A stretch of 64,000 nucleotides of DNA from Paenibacillus sp. FSL H7-0357. Lineage in GTDB: Bacteria > Bacillota > Bacilli > Paenibacillales > Paenibacillaceae. The position numbers were made by a program, and so were the translations under genes. The stretch's first letter is position 1. The number at the start of each line of letters is the position of its first letter. Below, piece after piece: positions 34,758 to 42,716 of the stretch. The stretch is from assembly GCF_000758525.1 (NCBI RefSeq), contig NZ_CP009241.1, positions 7,235,501-7,299,500 on the forward strand, read 5' to 3'. The notes under the pieces are model-generated. The model had not been told where the DNA came from. It was given only the letters and a program-made list of their open reading frames with translations, and made no database searches.

Positions 34758-34778
34758 GCTCCCTTTGGGGAGCTTTTT
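34758..34778 (+). terminator. Terminator between the c-di-GMP gene and the AraC gene
   Basis: GCTCCC-TTTG-GGGAGC followed by TTTTT. Confidence 0.85.
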
Positions 34779-34822
34779 CTGTACTATATATAATAAGTAA
34801 GCACTACCGGAGGTGGGATTCT

Positions 34823-35707
34823 GTGAAAAATGAAAAGGCCTTAGGGGTGTATGGCTTCCGCTTTAGCGAGCCGGAGCAGTTGCCGCTCTGCAACCTCTTT
34901 GCAGTCGGGCATGAGATTGTGAGTGATGCTTCTTACCACTGGAATGGAATGGAGCGCCGTGACGGGCCCCTGTTACTCTTCCAATATACAGTTGATGGCG
35001 CAGGGGGCTTCAGCACGGAACACGAGAGCTTCAAAATCAGCTCCGGGCGGGCATTTCTGGCTGAAATCCCCAGCATCCACAGCTATTATTATCCCGGCGG
35101 TTCCCAGCCGTGGGAGTTTTATTTCCTGCTCTTCAGGCCGCAGCTGGTACAGCCCCTCTGGGAGGAGATCAAGGCCAAGCTCGGTCCGGCTCCGGTCATC
35201 GACGCGGGAAGCCTGCCCATCCGCATGCTCCGGGATATTACCCGGGAAGCCCATAGCGGAAAAATTACCGATCCTTACATTGCCTCCTCGCTGCTGTATC
35301 AATTCATGATGGAGCTCGGCAGACTGTCCTCCAGCGGGCCGCGCCATGAAACGGAATGGCCGGCGGCGGTTAGGGATGCCGTTAATTTTATCGAAGGCCA
35401 TTACAACTCCATGATTGGCCAGGAAGAGCTTGCGGAGAAGCTCGGGCTTTCCAAATTCCATCTGTTGCGGACATTCAGCAAATATGTCGGTGTAACACCC
35501 AATGAATACCTGAACCGCATCCGTATCGAGCGGGCGGTGGACCTGCTGCGGACGACAGACCACAGTATTGAGGCCATCGCGGTTCAGGTCGGATATTCCA
35601 CCGGAAGCTATTTCATCAAAGTGTTTCACAAGCTGACGGGACAAACGCCTGGCAATTTCCGCACCGGAAACGGCAGTCTTCAGTATAACCGTTTGTTCTT
35701 CAGCTAA
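34823..35707 (+). CDS. AraC-family transcriptional regulator
   Basis: 294 residues from GTG 34823, which has GGAGGTG at 9 bases; the frame is open upstream but would cross the terminator. Residues about 10-150 form the cupin-like sugar-sensing domain (ISSGRAFLAEIPSIHSYYYPGG), and 190-290 the two-HTH DNA-binding domain (EELAEKLGLSKFHLLRTFSKY, then IEAIAVQVGYSTGSYFIKVF). The PGGSQPWEFYFLLF segment is typical of AraC proteins controlling glycoside use. The GH27 alpha-galactosidase gene follows in the same direction, 140 bases on; it is the obvious target. Confidence 0.88.
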   Translation: MKNEKALGVYGFRFSEPEQLPLCNLFAVGHEIVSDASYHWNGMERRDGPLLLFQYTVDGAGGFSTEHESFKISSGRAFLAEIPSIHSYYYPGGSQPWEFYFLLFRPQLVQPLWEEIKAKLGPAPVIDAGSLPIRMLRDITREAHSGKITDPYIASSLLYQFMMELGRLSSSGPRHETEWPAAVRDAVNFIEGHYNSMIGQEELAEKLGLSKFHLLRTFSKYVGVTPNEYLNRIRIERAVDLLRTTDHSIEAIAVQVGYSTGSYFIKVFHKLTGQTPGNFRTGNGSLQYNRLFFS

Positions 35708-35847
35708 ATTCCCGACATGCGCAATTTTGTGCTATCGAGACAACTATTTTACTGTAGAAATGGGTTTTGAAAGTGTTTTATGATGGATCTGTTAGAGCAA
35801 GTTTATTCTACAACCCCTTCCGGGGTTTAAGGAGCGAGATCATCATA

Positions 35848-37128
35848 ATGAGTCACTTAAAGTATGCGAAAACACCGCCTATGGGCTGGAACAGCTGGGA
35901 TTGCTATGGAGCTGCAGTTACGGAACAGGAAATCCGCGGAAATGCTGAATATATGGCGGCGAACCTGAAGTCCTTCGGCTGGGAATATGTCGTTGTGGAT
36001 ATTCAGTGGTATGAGCCGGGGGCAATTTCTTCGCAGTACCGTCCTTTTGTTCCGCTGGAAATGGACGAATATTCCCGGCTGATGCCGGCAGTGAACCGTT
36101 TCCCCTCGGCAGAAGGCGGCAAGGGGTTTCTCCCTTTGTCTGATTATGTACACAGTCTGGGCCTTAAATTCGGCATTCATCTGATGCGCGGAATTCCAAG
36201 ACAGGCGGCGCATGCCGCCACCCCGGTCAAAGGTTCAACGGCGACCGCCCGGGACATCGCCCACCCCAACTCCATCTGTCCCTGGAACACCGATATGTAT
36301 GGGGTTGATGCTGCCAAGGAAGGCGCCCAGGCGTACTACAATTCCCTCTTTGAGCTGTATGCCGAATGGGGCGTAGACTTTGTGAAGGTGGATGATATTT
36401 CTGCGTCCAGACTGTATGATACACACCAGCCCGAGATTGAGCTGATCCAGAATGCGATCCGGCACTGCGGACGCCCGATGGTCCTAAGCCTCTCCCCGGG
36501 ACCGGCACCGGTTTCTTATGGAGATTTTCTCGGCCAACACGCCAATATGTGGCGGATCACCGATGACTTCTGGGATCATTGGGACCTGCTCCTGGATATG
36601 TTTGACCGCTGTGAGGCGTGGGCAGGCAAAGCCGAAGCCGGCAGCTGGCCGGATTGCGACATGCTGCCGCTGGGCCATATCGGCATCCGCTCCGTAGACG
36701 GCGGCGGCGCTGACCGCTGGACTCGCTTCACGCCTGATGAGCAGGTCACCATGATGACCTTGTGGAGCATCTTCCGCTCGCCCCTGTTCTTCGGCGGCGA
36801 ACTTCGCGATAACGACGCTTGGACCCTTTCCTTGCTGACCAACCCCGATGTACTGGAGATGCACCGCAACAGCAAAGGCGCACGCCTCATCAGCCGGGCA
36901 GGAGACCGCGTGGTCTGGACGGCGGAAGGAGACTCCGGGTGCCGCTATGCCGCGATGTTTAATAACGGTGAAACCACCCAGAAGGTCAGCGTAACTCTCG
37001 CGGAGCTGGGCCTTGAGAGACCAGTCACTGCCAAGGAGCTTTGGAGCGGGGCGGAGGTTGGCCCCGTGCAAGACGAGCTCGCTTGCGAGATTGCTCCGCA
37101 TGGCGCAGTACTGTATCGTCTGGCGTAG
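35848..37128 (+). CDS. GH27 alpha-galactosidase-like glycoside hydrolase
   Basis: 426 residues from ATG 35848, with AAGGAG 13 bases upstream. No signal peptide, so probably cytoplasmic. GH27/clan-D fold: TPPMGWNSWDCYG opens the barrel, FVKVDDIS near residue 195 has the nucleophile Asp, and WRITDDFWDHW holds the acid/base Asp. WPDCDMLPLG and RSPLFFGGEL are further barrel motifs; residues from about 345 form the C-terminal beta-sandwich. Family members release terminal alpha-galactose (or other alpha-sugars such as beta-L-arabinopyranose or isomaltose) from oligosaccharides. Uptake genes are absent here, so substrate entry must be elsewhere. Regulated probably by the AraC protein upstream. Confidence 0.87.
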   Translation: MSHLKYAKTPPMGWNSWDCYGAAVTEQEIRGNAEYMAANLKSFGWEYVVVDIQWYEPGAISSQYRPFVPLEMDEYSRLMPAVNRFPSAEGGKGFLPLSDYVHSLGLKFGIHLMRGIPRQAAHAATPVKGSTATARDIAHPNSICPWNTDMYGVDAAKEGAQAYYNSLFELYAEWGVDFVKVDDISASRLYDTHQPEIELIQNAIRHCGRPMVLSLSPGPAPVSYGDFLGQHANMWRITDDFWDHWDLLLDMFDRCEAWAGKAEAGSWPDCDMLPLGHIGIRSVDGGGADRWTRFTPDEQVTMMTLWSIFRSPLFFGGELRDNDAWTLSLLTNPDVLEMHRNSKGARLISRAGDRVVWTAEGDSGCRYAAMFNNGETTQKVSVTLAELGLERPVTAKELWSGAEVGPVQDELACEIAPHGAVLYRLA

Positions 37129-37193
37129 CTCCCGCTGCAGCGATAACAGGCAGGATGGAATAACAGTTGAATGAACCAAGTGATTCATCTTAG

Positions 37194-37224
37194 GGCAGAC
37201 CCGGATTAACGGGCCTGCCGTTTT
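37194..37224 (+). terminator. Terminator after the GH27 gene
   Basis: GGCAGACCCG (37194-37203) pairs with CGGGCCTGCC (37210-37219), one mismatch, then GTTTT. Confidence 0.7.
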
Positions 37225-37279
37225 GCTGCGGATATATCCGGGAAATCCAACCAGCCATAGCACATCCCCTCGCAGGACA

Positions 37280-37345
37280 GTCACAGGATAGATCCAATCG
37301 AGTCAATCCCCTACACGCCTAGCGGCATTTGGAACATCCTGTGAC
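37280..37345. repeat. Inverted repeat upstream of the DsrE-like gene
   Basis: GTCACAGGAT (37280-37289) and ATCCTGTGAC (37336-37345), perfect 10-bp arms 46 bases apart, 69 bases before the DsrE-like start. May be paired operator sites or a long leader stem. Confidence 0.4.
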
Positions 37346-37413
37346 AGCAGGCATACTTCTCCTCGCAGTAACCATACTAAGGTCATTCTATGATGTGACG
37401 GAGGAATGCAGCG

Positions 37414-37890
37414 ATGGGCAAAAAGATGAATCTGCTGATGTTCAGCGGGGAATATGACAAAGCGATGGCCGGGTTGATTCTGGCCAATACCGCAAGGGAT
37501 ATTGAGGTTGAGGTCACAATGTTTTTCGCCTTTTGGGGCCTTTTCCTGGTCCGCGACCCGGAGAAGATGACACTTGAGGATAAAACAATTTATGAAAAGC
37601 TGATGGATGTCATTACACCGAAGGGACCACAGCACCTCCCGCTTTCGCGGATGAACTTCAGCGGCCTTGGACGGATGATGCTGGAGGAAATGATGGAGGA
37701 TCAGGGTGCGCCGAAGCTGATTCATTTTCTCAAGGGCGCCCGCAAAAAAAACATTAAATTCTACGCCTGCAAGCTGTCCGTAGAGATCATGGGCTTTAAG
37801 CCGGAGGAGTTTCTGCCCGAGGTGGAGATCATTGATGCGGCCACCTATCTGAAGGATGCGCTGGAAAGCGACATGCAGCTATTTATTTAG
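37414..37890 (+). CDS. DsrE/DsrF/DrsH-like protein
   Basis: 158 residues from ATG 37414. A single alpha/beta domain: MNLLMFSGEYDKAMAGLILANTA begins the fold and FYACKLSVEIMGF (around residues 122-134) holds the conserved Cys likely to carry a persulfide. EVTMFFAFWGLFLV is the typical second strand of the YrkE-like DrsE subgroup. Such proteins move sulfane sulfur between partners (rhodanese, TusA, desulfurase). A PLP enzyme resembling cysteine desulfurases is encoded 175 bases downstream on the same strand, making a sulfur-relay role reasonable. No rhodanese or TusA gene is nearby. Exact role is inferred. Confidence 0.8.
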   Translation: MGKKMNLLMFSGEYDKAMAGLILANTARDIEVEVTMFFAFWGLFLVRDPEKMTLEDKTIYEKLMDVITPKGPQHLPLSRMNFSGLGRMMLEEMMEDQGAPKLIHFLKGARKKNIKFYACKLSVEIMGFKPEEFLPEVEIIDAATYLKDALESDMQLFI

Positions 37891-38065
37891 AGGAGCTCCT
37901 CAATGAATGCAGACAATAGGCTTTAACCCATTGCCTCCACCGGGCATATACTGAGCCTGGGAATATAACCCCACTCTTAATTAGCAAGAAGAAACGGCCG
38001 TGCGTCCTTTGTGAGAGGGCGTGATCCGTATCTTGCGAGAAATCACCGGGCTGGAGGGATTGTCT

Positions 38066-39577
38066 GTGCTGAGCATCAACCACGCTTCTTCTGCGGAGGA
38101 GCCCGCTTCACTGCAAGAGCATTTCGCAACGTTTCGCGAGCATACCATCGGCAACCGGTATTCTATCTCCACGCCTTATGGACGGCAGCCGCTGCTGTAT
38201 GCCGACTGGACCGCCAGCGGGCGCTTGTATGAGCCGATTGAGCGCAAAATGCAGGAGACGTTCGGCCCCTATGTCAGCAATCCGCATACCGAGTCCAATA
38301 CGACCGGTTTAACTATAACACTGGCCTATGCCGAGGCGCAGAACATCATTAAGCGGCATGTTCATGCCGGGCCGGGAGACGCCCTGCTCTTCTGCGGCAA
38401 CGGCACAACCGGAGCAGTGAACAAGCTGCTCCGGCTGATGGGCCTAAAGCTGCCGGAATGGATGCGGGATCATTACCTCTGTCTTCCAGAGGAACGCCCG
38501 GTTATCTTCATCAGCCACATGGAGCATCATTCCAACCTGCTGCCTTGGCAGGAGGGCATCGGCGAGGTGGTCACCGTACCGGCCGGGGCGGATGGAAGCA
38601 TGGACCTCCGGGAACTGGAGGAGCTGCTGATCCGCTACCGGAACCGCCGCTTCAAGATCGGCTCCTTTACCGCCTGCTCCAACGTAACCGGCATACAGAC
38701 CCCGTACCACAAGCTCGCTGCGGTGATGCACCGGCACGGAGGCCTCTGTTTTGTCGATTTTGCCGCCAGTGCGGCTTATGAAGAGCTCGACATGCATCCT
38801 GCCTCCCCGCTGGAGAAGCTCGATGCCATCTTCTTCTCTCCCCATAAATTCCTTGGAGGCCCCGGTTCAAGCGGGGTGCTGGTATTCGATACCGCACTTT
38901 GCAGGGGCCAGCTCCCGGATGAGCCCGGCGGCGGCACGGTGGTCTGGGTCAATCCCTGGGGCGGACGCCGCTACATAGATGAAGTGGAGGTCCGCGAGGA
39001 CGGTGGAACACCGGGGTTCCTGCAGGCCTTCCGCACAGCACTCTGCCTGAAACTGAAGGAGAAGATGAATGGTGACGGGCAGTTCATGATGCGGAGGGAA
39101 CAGGAACTGTGCCGCCAGCTTCTGACCGGGCTCGCCGGAATCCCCGGATGTTACATCCTGGCGGGTGAGCATACCAAACGCCACGGCATCGTATCCTTTA
39201 TCTTGAAGGACATCCATTACAACCTGGCCGTTAAGCTGCTGAACGACCGTTTTGGCATTCAGGCCCGCGGAGGCTGCTCCTGCGCCGGCCCCTACGGACA
39301 TTATCTGCTTGGACTTGACGCCAAGCATTCCCAGCATTTCATTCAGGCGATTCAGGCCGGAGACCAGTCTTTGAAGCCGGGTTGGATCCGCCTTTCGCTG
39401 CACCCCATCATGACAGACCGCGAAGTCCAAACGATCATCTCTGCAGTGCGGAGCATTGTCCGCCATATAGAGGAATGGAGACAGGATTACCGCTATAACG
39501 CCTCTACAAACAGTTGGGTTCATCTCAGCGGAAACCATGAGACCGATGCTGACATCAGCGGACTATTCGTGGTGTGA
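38066..39577 (+). CDS. Class V aminotransferase-fold PLP enzyme, cysteine-desulfurase-like
   Basis: 503 residues from GTG 38066, chosen for GGAGGG at 7 bases; a GTG at 38021 is an alternative. CGNGTTGAVNKLL binds PLP phosphate, SHMEHHSNLLPW stacks on the ring, VDFAASAAYEELDM has the Asp, and FFSPHKFLGGPGSSG carries the PLP lysine. Near residue 425 RGGCSCAGPYGHYLLG resembles the RxxxxCAxPxxH motif that holds the sulfur-accepting Cys in SufS and molybdenum cofactor sulfurase-like proteins. So it may abstract sulfur (or selenium) from cysteine, but isopenicillin-epimerase-like activity cannot be excluded. Longer than usual SufS (about 400) by a C-terminal extension. It overlaps the convergent VTT gene by 15 bases. 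Confidence 0.82.
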   Translation: MLSINHASSAEEPASLQEHFATFREHTIGNRYSISTPYGRQPLLYADWTASGRLYEPIERKMQETFGPYVSNPHTESNTTGLTITLAYAEAQNIIKRHVHAGPGDALLFCGNGTTGAVNKLLRLMGLKLPEWMRDHYLCLPEERPVIFISHMEHHSNLLPWQEGIGEVVTVPAGADGSMDLRELEELLIRYRNRRFKIGSFTACSNVTGIQTPYHKLAAVMHRHGGLCFVDFAASAAYEELDMHPASPLEKLDAIFFSPHKFLGGPGSSGVLVFDTALCRGQLPDEPGGGTVVWVNPWGGRRYIDEVEVREDGGTPGFLQAFRTALCLKLKEKMNGDGQFMMRREQELCRQLLTGLAGIPGCYILAGEHTKRHGIVSFILKDIHYNLAVKLLNDRFGIQARGGCSCAGPYGHYLLGLDAKHSQHFIQAIQAGDQSLKPGWIRLSLHPIMTDREVQTIISAVRSIVRHIEEWRQDYRYNASTNSWVHLSGNHETDADISGLFVV

Positions 39578-40219
39578 AGAATTCCCCGCGGCAAGCGGCT
39601 TCTCCTGTTCCCGCGCCGCCCGGGCAAACCGGGCCTCTATGGCCTTGACGCACCATAAGGAAACACCGATGAACAGCAGCACATAGATGATCTCCCACGG
39701 ATTGCGGATAAACCGATCCAAGTCATTTCCGATATAGGATACTGCAAACACCATGATGGCTTTGCCTGCACACAAAGCGAGCAGATAAGACCGCAGGCGC
39801 ATGCCGGCAAGCCCGGCTGCCATATTGATGACCACAAAAGGCCCTACCGGAAATATACTGAGCAGAAAGACATAACTGAACCCGCTCTGGCGGACCCACG
39901 TCATGCTTCTCGCTACTTTTGGCCGCTGCGCCCACTTCCGCAGATAGCGGTGGGATGCAATTTTGCGGATAATCATAAACGTGGTCACACAACCGGCAAC
40001 CAGCCCGATCCAGGAATACAGGAATCCGAGCCATAAGCCATAAACCGCACCGTTTAATCCCACAATCGCAATCGTAGGCAGCGGCGGTACAAAAGATTTC
40101 ATAAAAGTCAGCCCGATCCCGGGCAGCGGCCCGAGCGAGCGGTACTGCTCCAGCAACAGCCGCAGACGCTCCTCTGTCAGCCATGATACCGTATCCAGAA
40201 AGTACATAGCCTCCCGCAC
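39563..40219 (-). CDS. TVP38/TMEM64 (VTT-domain) membrane protein
   Basis: 218 residues; GTG 40219 (AAGGAT at 5 bases) or ATG 40207. The VTT core GLNGAVYGLWLGFLYSWIGLVAG and FPVGPFVVINMAAGLAGM are typical of the DedA/VTT family, with six or so membrane helices and re-entrant loops. These proteins act in membrane lipid handling: DedA-family members scramble phospholipids or undecaprenyl phosphate. No neighbour narrows the function. The C-terminal 20 residues are charged and cytosolic. It is convergent with the class V PLP gene and shares 15 bases at the end. Confidence 0.85.
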   Translation of the reverse strand: MREAMYFLDTVSWLTEERLRLLLEQYRSLGPLPGIGLTFMKSFVPPLPTIAIVGLNGAVYGLWLGFLYSWIGLVAGCVTTFMIIRKIASHRYLRKWAQRPKVARSMTWVRQSGFSYVFLLSIFPVGPFVVINMAAGLAGMRLRSYLLALCAGKAIMVFAVSYIGNDLDRFIRNPWEIIYVLLFIGVSLWCVKAIEARFARAAREQEKPLAAGNSSHHE

Positions 40220-40370
40220 TCCTCATCCTTGCTAAATTTGAATCTGATTAATTTATGGCGCCGAGCCTCAATTATACAATACATTGGCGCAGGATTGCCT
40301 TTTCTGTTGGCAGCATCCTGTTCTTCTTGTACTATGTTGCTATGGTTATCAATGTAAAGGAGAGAGATTC

Positions 40371-40886
40371 ATGTTAATACCATCCGGACTGCTGGATATA
40401 CGGAAAACTGTGCTTCAAGATTTGGATTTTGTCCTGGCTGCCGAGCAGGCCGAATCTAATCGCCGCTTTATCGGACAATGGAGCAGGGAACAGCATGATG
40501 CAGCACTACAGGACGGGGATATTCTGCATCTCATCACCCAGGATAAATCCGGGGAACAAGCAGGCTATGTGATTATAACGGGGCTGCAGGACCCTAATCT
40601 TAGTGTCTGCATTAAGCGGCTTGTCATACAGGCTAAGGAACGAGGCTACGGAAAAACAACCCTCTCACTGCTGACGGATTGGATCTTCGCCCAAACCGAA
40701 ACCCACCGGCTGTGGCTGGACGTTAAAGAACATAACTCCAGAGCCCGTCATGTCTATGAAGGTGCAGGGTTCACACTGGAAGGCACCCTTAGGGACTGTA
40801 TAAAGACTGGGGATTCTTTTGAGTCGCTGCACATCATGTCGATTCTGCGGTCCGAGTATTTGGACAAGCTATCGCTGCAGGCATAG
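40371..40886 (+). CDS. GNAT-family N-acetyltransferase
   Basis: 171 residues from ATG 40371 with AAAGGAG upstream. GNAT fold: IKRLVIQAKERGYGKTTLSL contains the acetyl-CoA pyrophosphate loop (Q/R-x-x-G-x-G/A, here QAKERGYGK), and HRLWLDVKEHNSRARHVYEGAGF is the C-terminal motif B. It resembles RimJ/RimL-type acetyltransferases that modify protein N-termini or small amines. Substrate unknown. Monocistronic: a terminator follows, shared with the converging pyrimidine operon. Confidence 0.85.
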   Translation: MLIPSGLLDIRKTVLQDLDFVLAAEQAESNRRFIGQWSREQHDAALQDGDILHLITQDKSGEQAGYVIITGLQDPNLSVCIKRLVIQAKERGYGKTTLSLLTDWIFAQTETHRLWLDVKEHNSRARHVYEGAGFTLEGTLRDCIKTGDSFESLHIMSILRSEYLDKLSLQA

Positions 40887-40964
40887 TCTTCTTGGCGCTA
40901 ATTCCCTCTGCAGCCTTTAGCAGGGCAAGTTCTCTACATAAGTCTGCCGGACTGCACAAAAAAG

Positions 40965-41011
40965 ACTGCCGGATCGAAGCCAATGTTTCTTGGCCTACCG
41001 GCAGTTTTTTT
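40965..41011. terminator. Bidirectional terminator
   Basis: ACTGCCGG (40965-40972) pairs with CCGGCAGT (40998-41005), with inner GCCAA/TTGGC; six A on the left, seven T on the right. Ends both the GNAT gene and the pyrimidine operon. Confidence 0.9.
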
Positions 41012-41046
41012 GAGTCGCGGACCCTGTATCTTAGAATTGTCGCGCC

Positions 41047-41286
41047 TTACGTATGCGTTTCTATGGGGGCGGCCGGTCTCTGACCCGATAAAACCGCCGT
41101 CGTCACATGCTTGCGCGCATCCGCCGTCAACAGCTGCAGCTCCACCGGCACCCTGCCCGGGCTGCTGTGAATAAATTTTACCCTGGCACCGTCCAAATCC
41201 TCTTCAATACTGACGATGGAGTAGCCTTGCAGCAGCAAAGCGTCAATCTCCTGCCGCTCTTGGTCAAACTCATCAAATGCAGACAT
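41047..41286 (-). CDS. Small conserved-looking protein at the end of the pyrimidine operon
   Basis: 79 residues from ATG 41286, which starts 1 base after the dihydropyrimidinase stop; GGAGG lies within the end of that gene 10 bases upstream, so translation is coupled. Sequence MSAFDEFDQERQEIDALLL then GYSIVSIEEDLDGARVKFIH, SSPGRVPVELQLLTADARKH. It is soluble, acidic at the start, with an alternating beta/alpha pattern. I do not recognise a family. Its position argues for a role in pyrimidine breakdown (an assembly or regulatory partner of dihydropyrimidinase, for example), but this is inference. It is too large and well spaced to be chance, and uses the usual operon signals. Confidence 0.65.
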   Translation of the reverse strand: MSAFDEFDQERQEIDALLLQGYSIVSIEEDLDGARVKFIHSSPGRVPVELQLLTADARKHVTTAVLSGQRPAAPIETHT

Positions 41287-41287
41287 C

Positions 41288-42715
41288 TCAGACCACTCCT
41301 CCGCTGATCTCCGCTTTGGCCGGACGCGGCGCTTCTGCTGCAAACCGTTTGCGGTGCAGGTATTTGCCGGAACCCGCCCGGCCGACAAACTGCTTGTCGC
41401 GGATCACGAATTCACCCCGGCTGAGTACGGATACCGGTTCGCCTTTAACCTCAAAGCCTTCAAACGCGTTGTAATCGACGTTCATATGATGGGTTTCAGC
41501 AGATAGTGTTCTTTCCACCGACGGGTCGAAAATCACGATGTCTGCATCGCTGCCCACAGCTATGGTGCCCTTTTGCGGAAATAGGCCAAACAGCTTGGCG
41601 CTGGAGGTCGAGATGATATCCACGAATTTATTAAGCGAAATCCGCCCCTTCTGTACCCCTTCGGAGTAGAGCAGGCTGAACCGGTCTTCAATCGTCGGCC
41701 CGCCGTTCGGGATCTTGGAGAAGTCGCCCAGACCCAGATCCTTCTGTCCCTTGAAGTCAAAGGAGCACTGATCGGAACCGATCGTTTGCAGCGTGCCGCT
41801 CCACAGCGCATCCCACAGCACCTCCTGGTTCCACTGCTCACGCAGCGGCGGGGACCAGACATATTTGGCGCCTTCAAAATCCGGCTTCGCAAGCGCGGTC
41901 TGATCCAGCACCAGATATTGCGGGCAGGTTTCACCGTAGACACGCAGCCCCTTCTTGCGGGCTTCGGCAATCTTCCAGGCCGCTTCAGCGCAGGTGACAT
42001 GTACGACATACAGCTGCGAATCGGTCAGCTCCGTCAGGTAAGCGGCCCGGCCCGTGGCTTCGCCCTCCAGCTCCGGGGGGCGGGTCAGCGCATGGTAGAT
42101 CGGATCGGTGTTGCCTGCGGCCAGAGCCTGCTCCACCAGATATTCGATCACATCGCCGTTCTCGGCATGGACCATAACGAGTGCGCCTTCCCGCTTGGCC
42201 GCCTGCAAAGTCTTGTACAGCACGCCGTCATCGGCCTGAAAAGTGTTCTTATAGGCCATGAACACCTTCAGCGAAGTGATGCCTTCGTCTTCAATAATTT
42301 GCGGCAGCTCGCCCAGCACCTTGTCATTCAGCTCCGAAACCATCAAATGAAAGCTGTAATCAATCACCGCTTTATCCTGTGATTTGTTATGCCAGGTATC
42401 GACAGCCCGCTGAAGCGGCTGGCCTTTGGTCGTCAGGCAGAAGTCGATGACCGTTGTCGTTCCGCCATAGGCGGCGGCAATCGTGCCGGTCTCGAAGTCA
42501 TCAGCCGTCACGGTTCCCCCGAAAGGCATATCCAGATGTGTATGGGGATCTATCCCTCCCGGAAAGACATAACAGCCGGAAGCGTCAATAATCTCCGCAC
42601 CCGTCGCTTCCAGATTCAGCCCTATTCCGGTAATAATGCCGTTCTCAAACAGCACATCTCCCGTATAAGTATCCGCTGCGGTAACGATAATACCATTTTT
42701 GATTATCTTCTTCAT
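41288..42715 (-). CDS. hydA: Dihydropyrimidinase
   Basis: 475 residues, cyclic amidohydrolase fold. GGIDPHTHLDMPFGG gives the two metal His, SLKVFMAYKN the carboxylated Lys (near residue 150), VHAENGDVIE and YVVHVTCAEAA further metal His, and IGSDQCSFD the catalytic Asp. It opens 5,6-dihydrouracil or dihydrothymine to N-carbamoyl-beta-amino acid. ATG 42715 starts 1 base past the preA stop, with GGAGGTGG inside the preA end. Length is typical (about 460-480). D-hydantoinase activity is common in this family. Third gene of preT-preA-hydA-small ORF. Confidence 0.92.
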   Translation of the reverse strand: MKKIIKNGIIVTAADTYTGDVLFENGIITGIGLNLEATGAEIIDASGCYVFPGGIDPHTHLDMPFGGTVTADDFETGTIAAAYGGTTTVIDFCLTTKGQPLQRAVDTWHNKSQDKAVIDYSFHLMVSELNDKVLGELPQIIEDEGITSLKVFMAYKNTFQADDGVLYKTLQAAKREGALVMVHAENGDVIEYLVEQALAAGNTDPIYHALTRPPELEGEATGRAAYLTELTDSQLYVVHVTCAEAAWKIAEARKKGLRVYGETCPQYLVLDQTALAKPDFEGAKYVWSPPLREQWNQEVLWDALWSGTLQTIGSDQCSFDFKGQKDLGLGDFSKIPNGGPTIEDRFSLLYSEGVQKGRISLNKFVDIISTSSAKLFGLFPQKGTIAVGSDADIVIFDPSVERTLSAETHHMNVDYNAFEGFEVKGEPVSVLSRGEFVIRDKQFVGRAGSGKYLHRKRFAAEAPRPAKAEISGGVV

Positions 42716-42716
42716 G

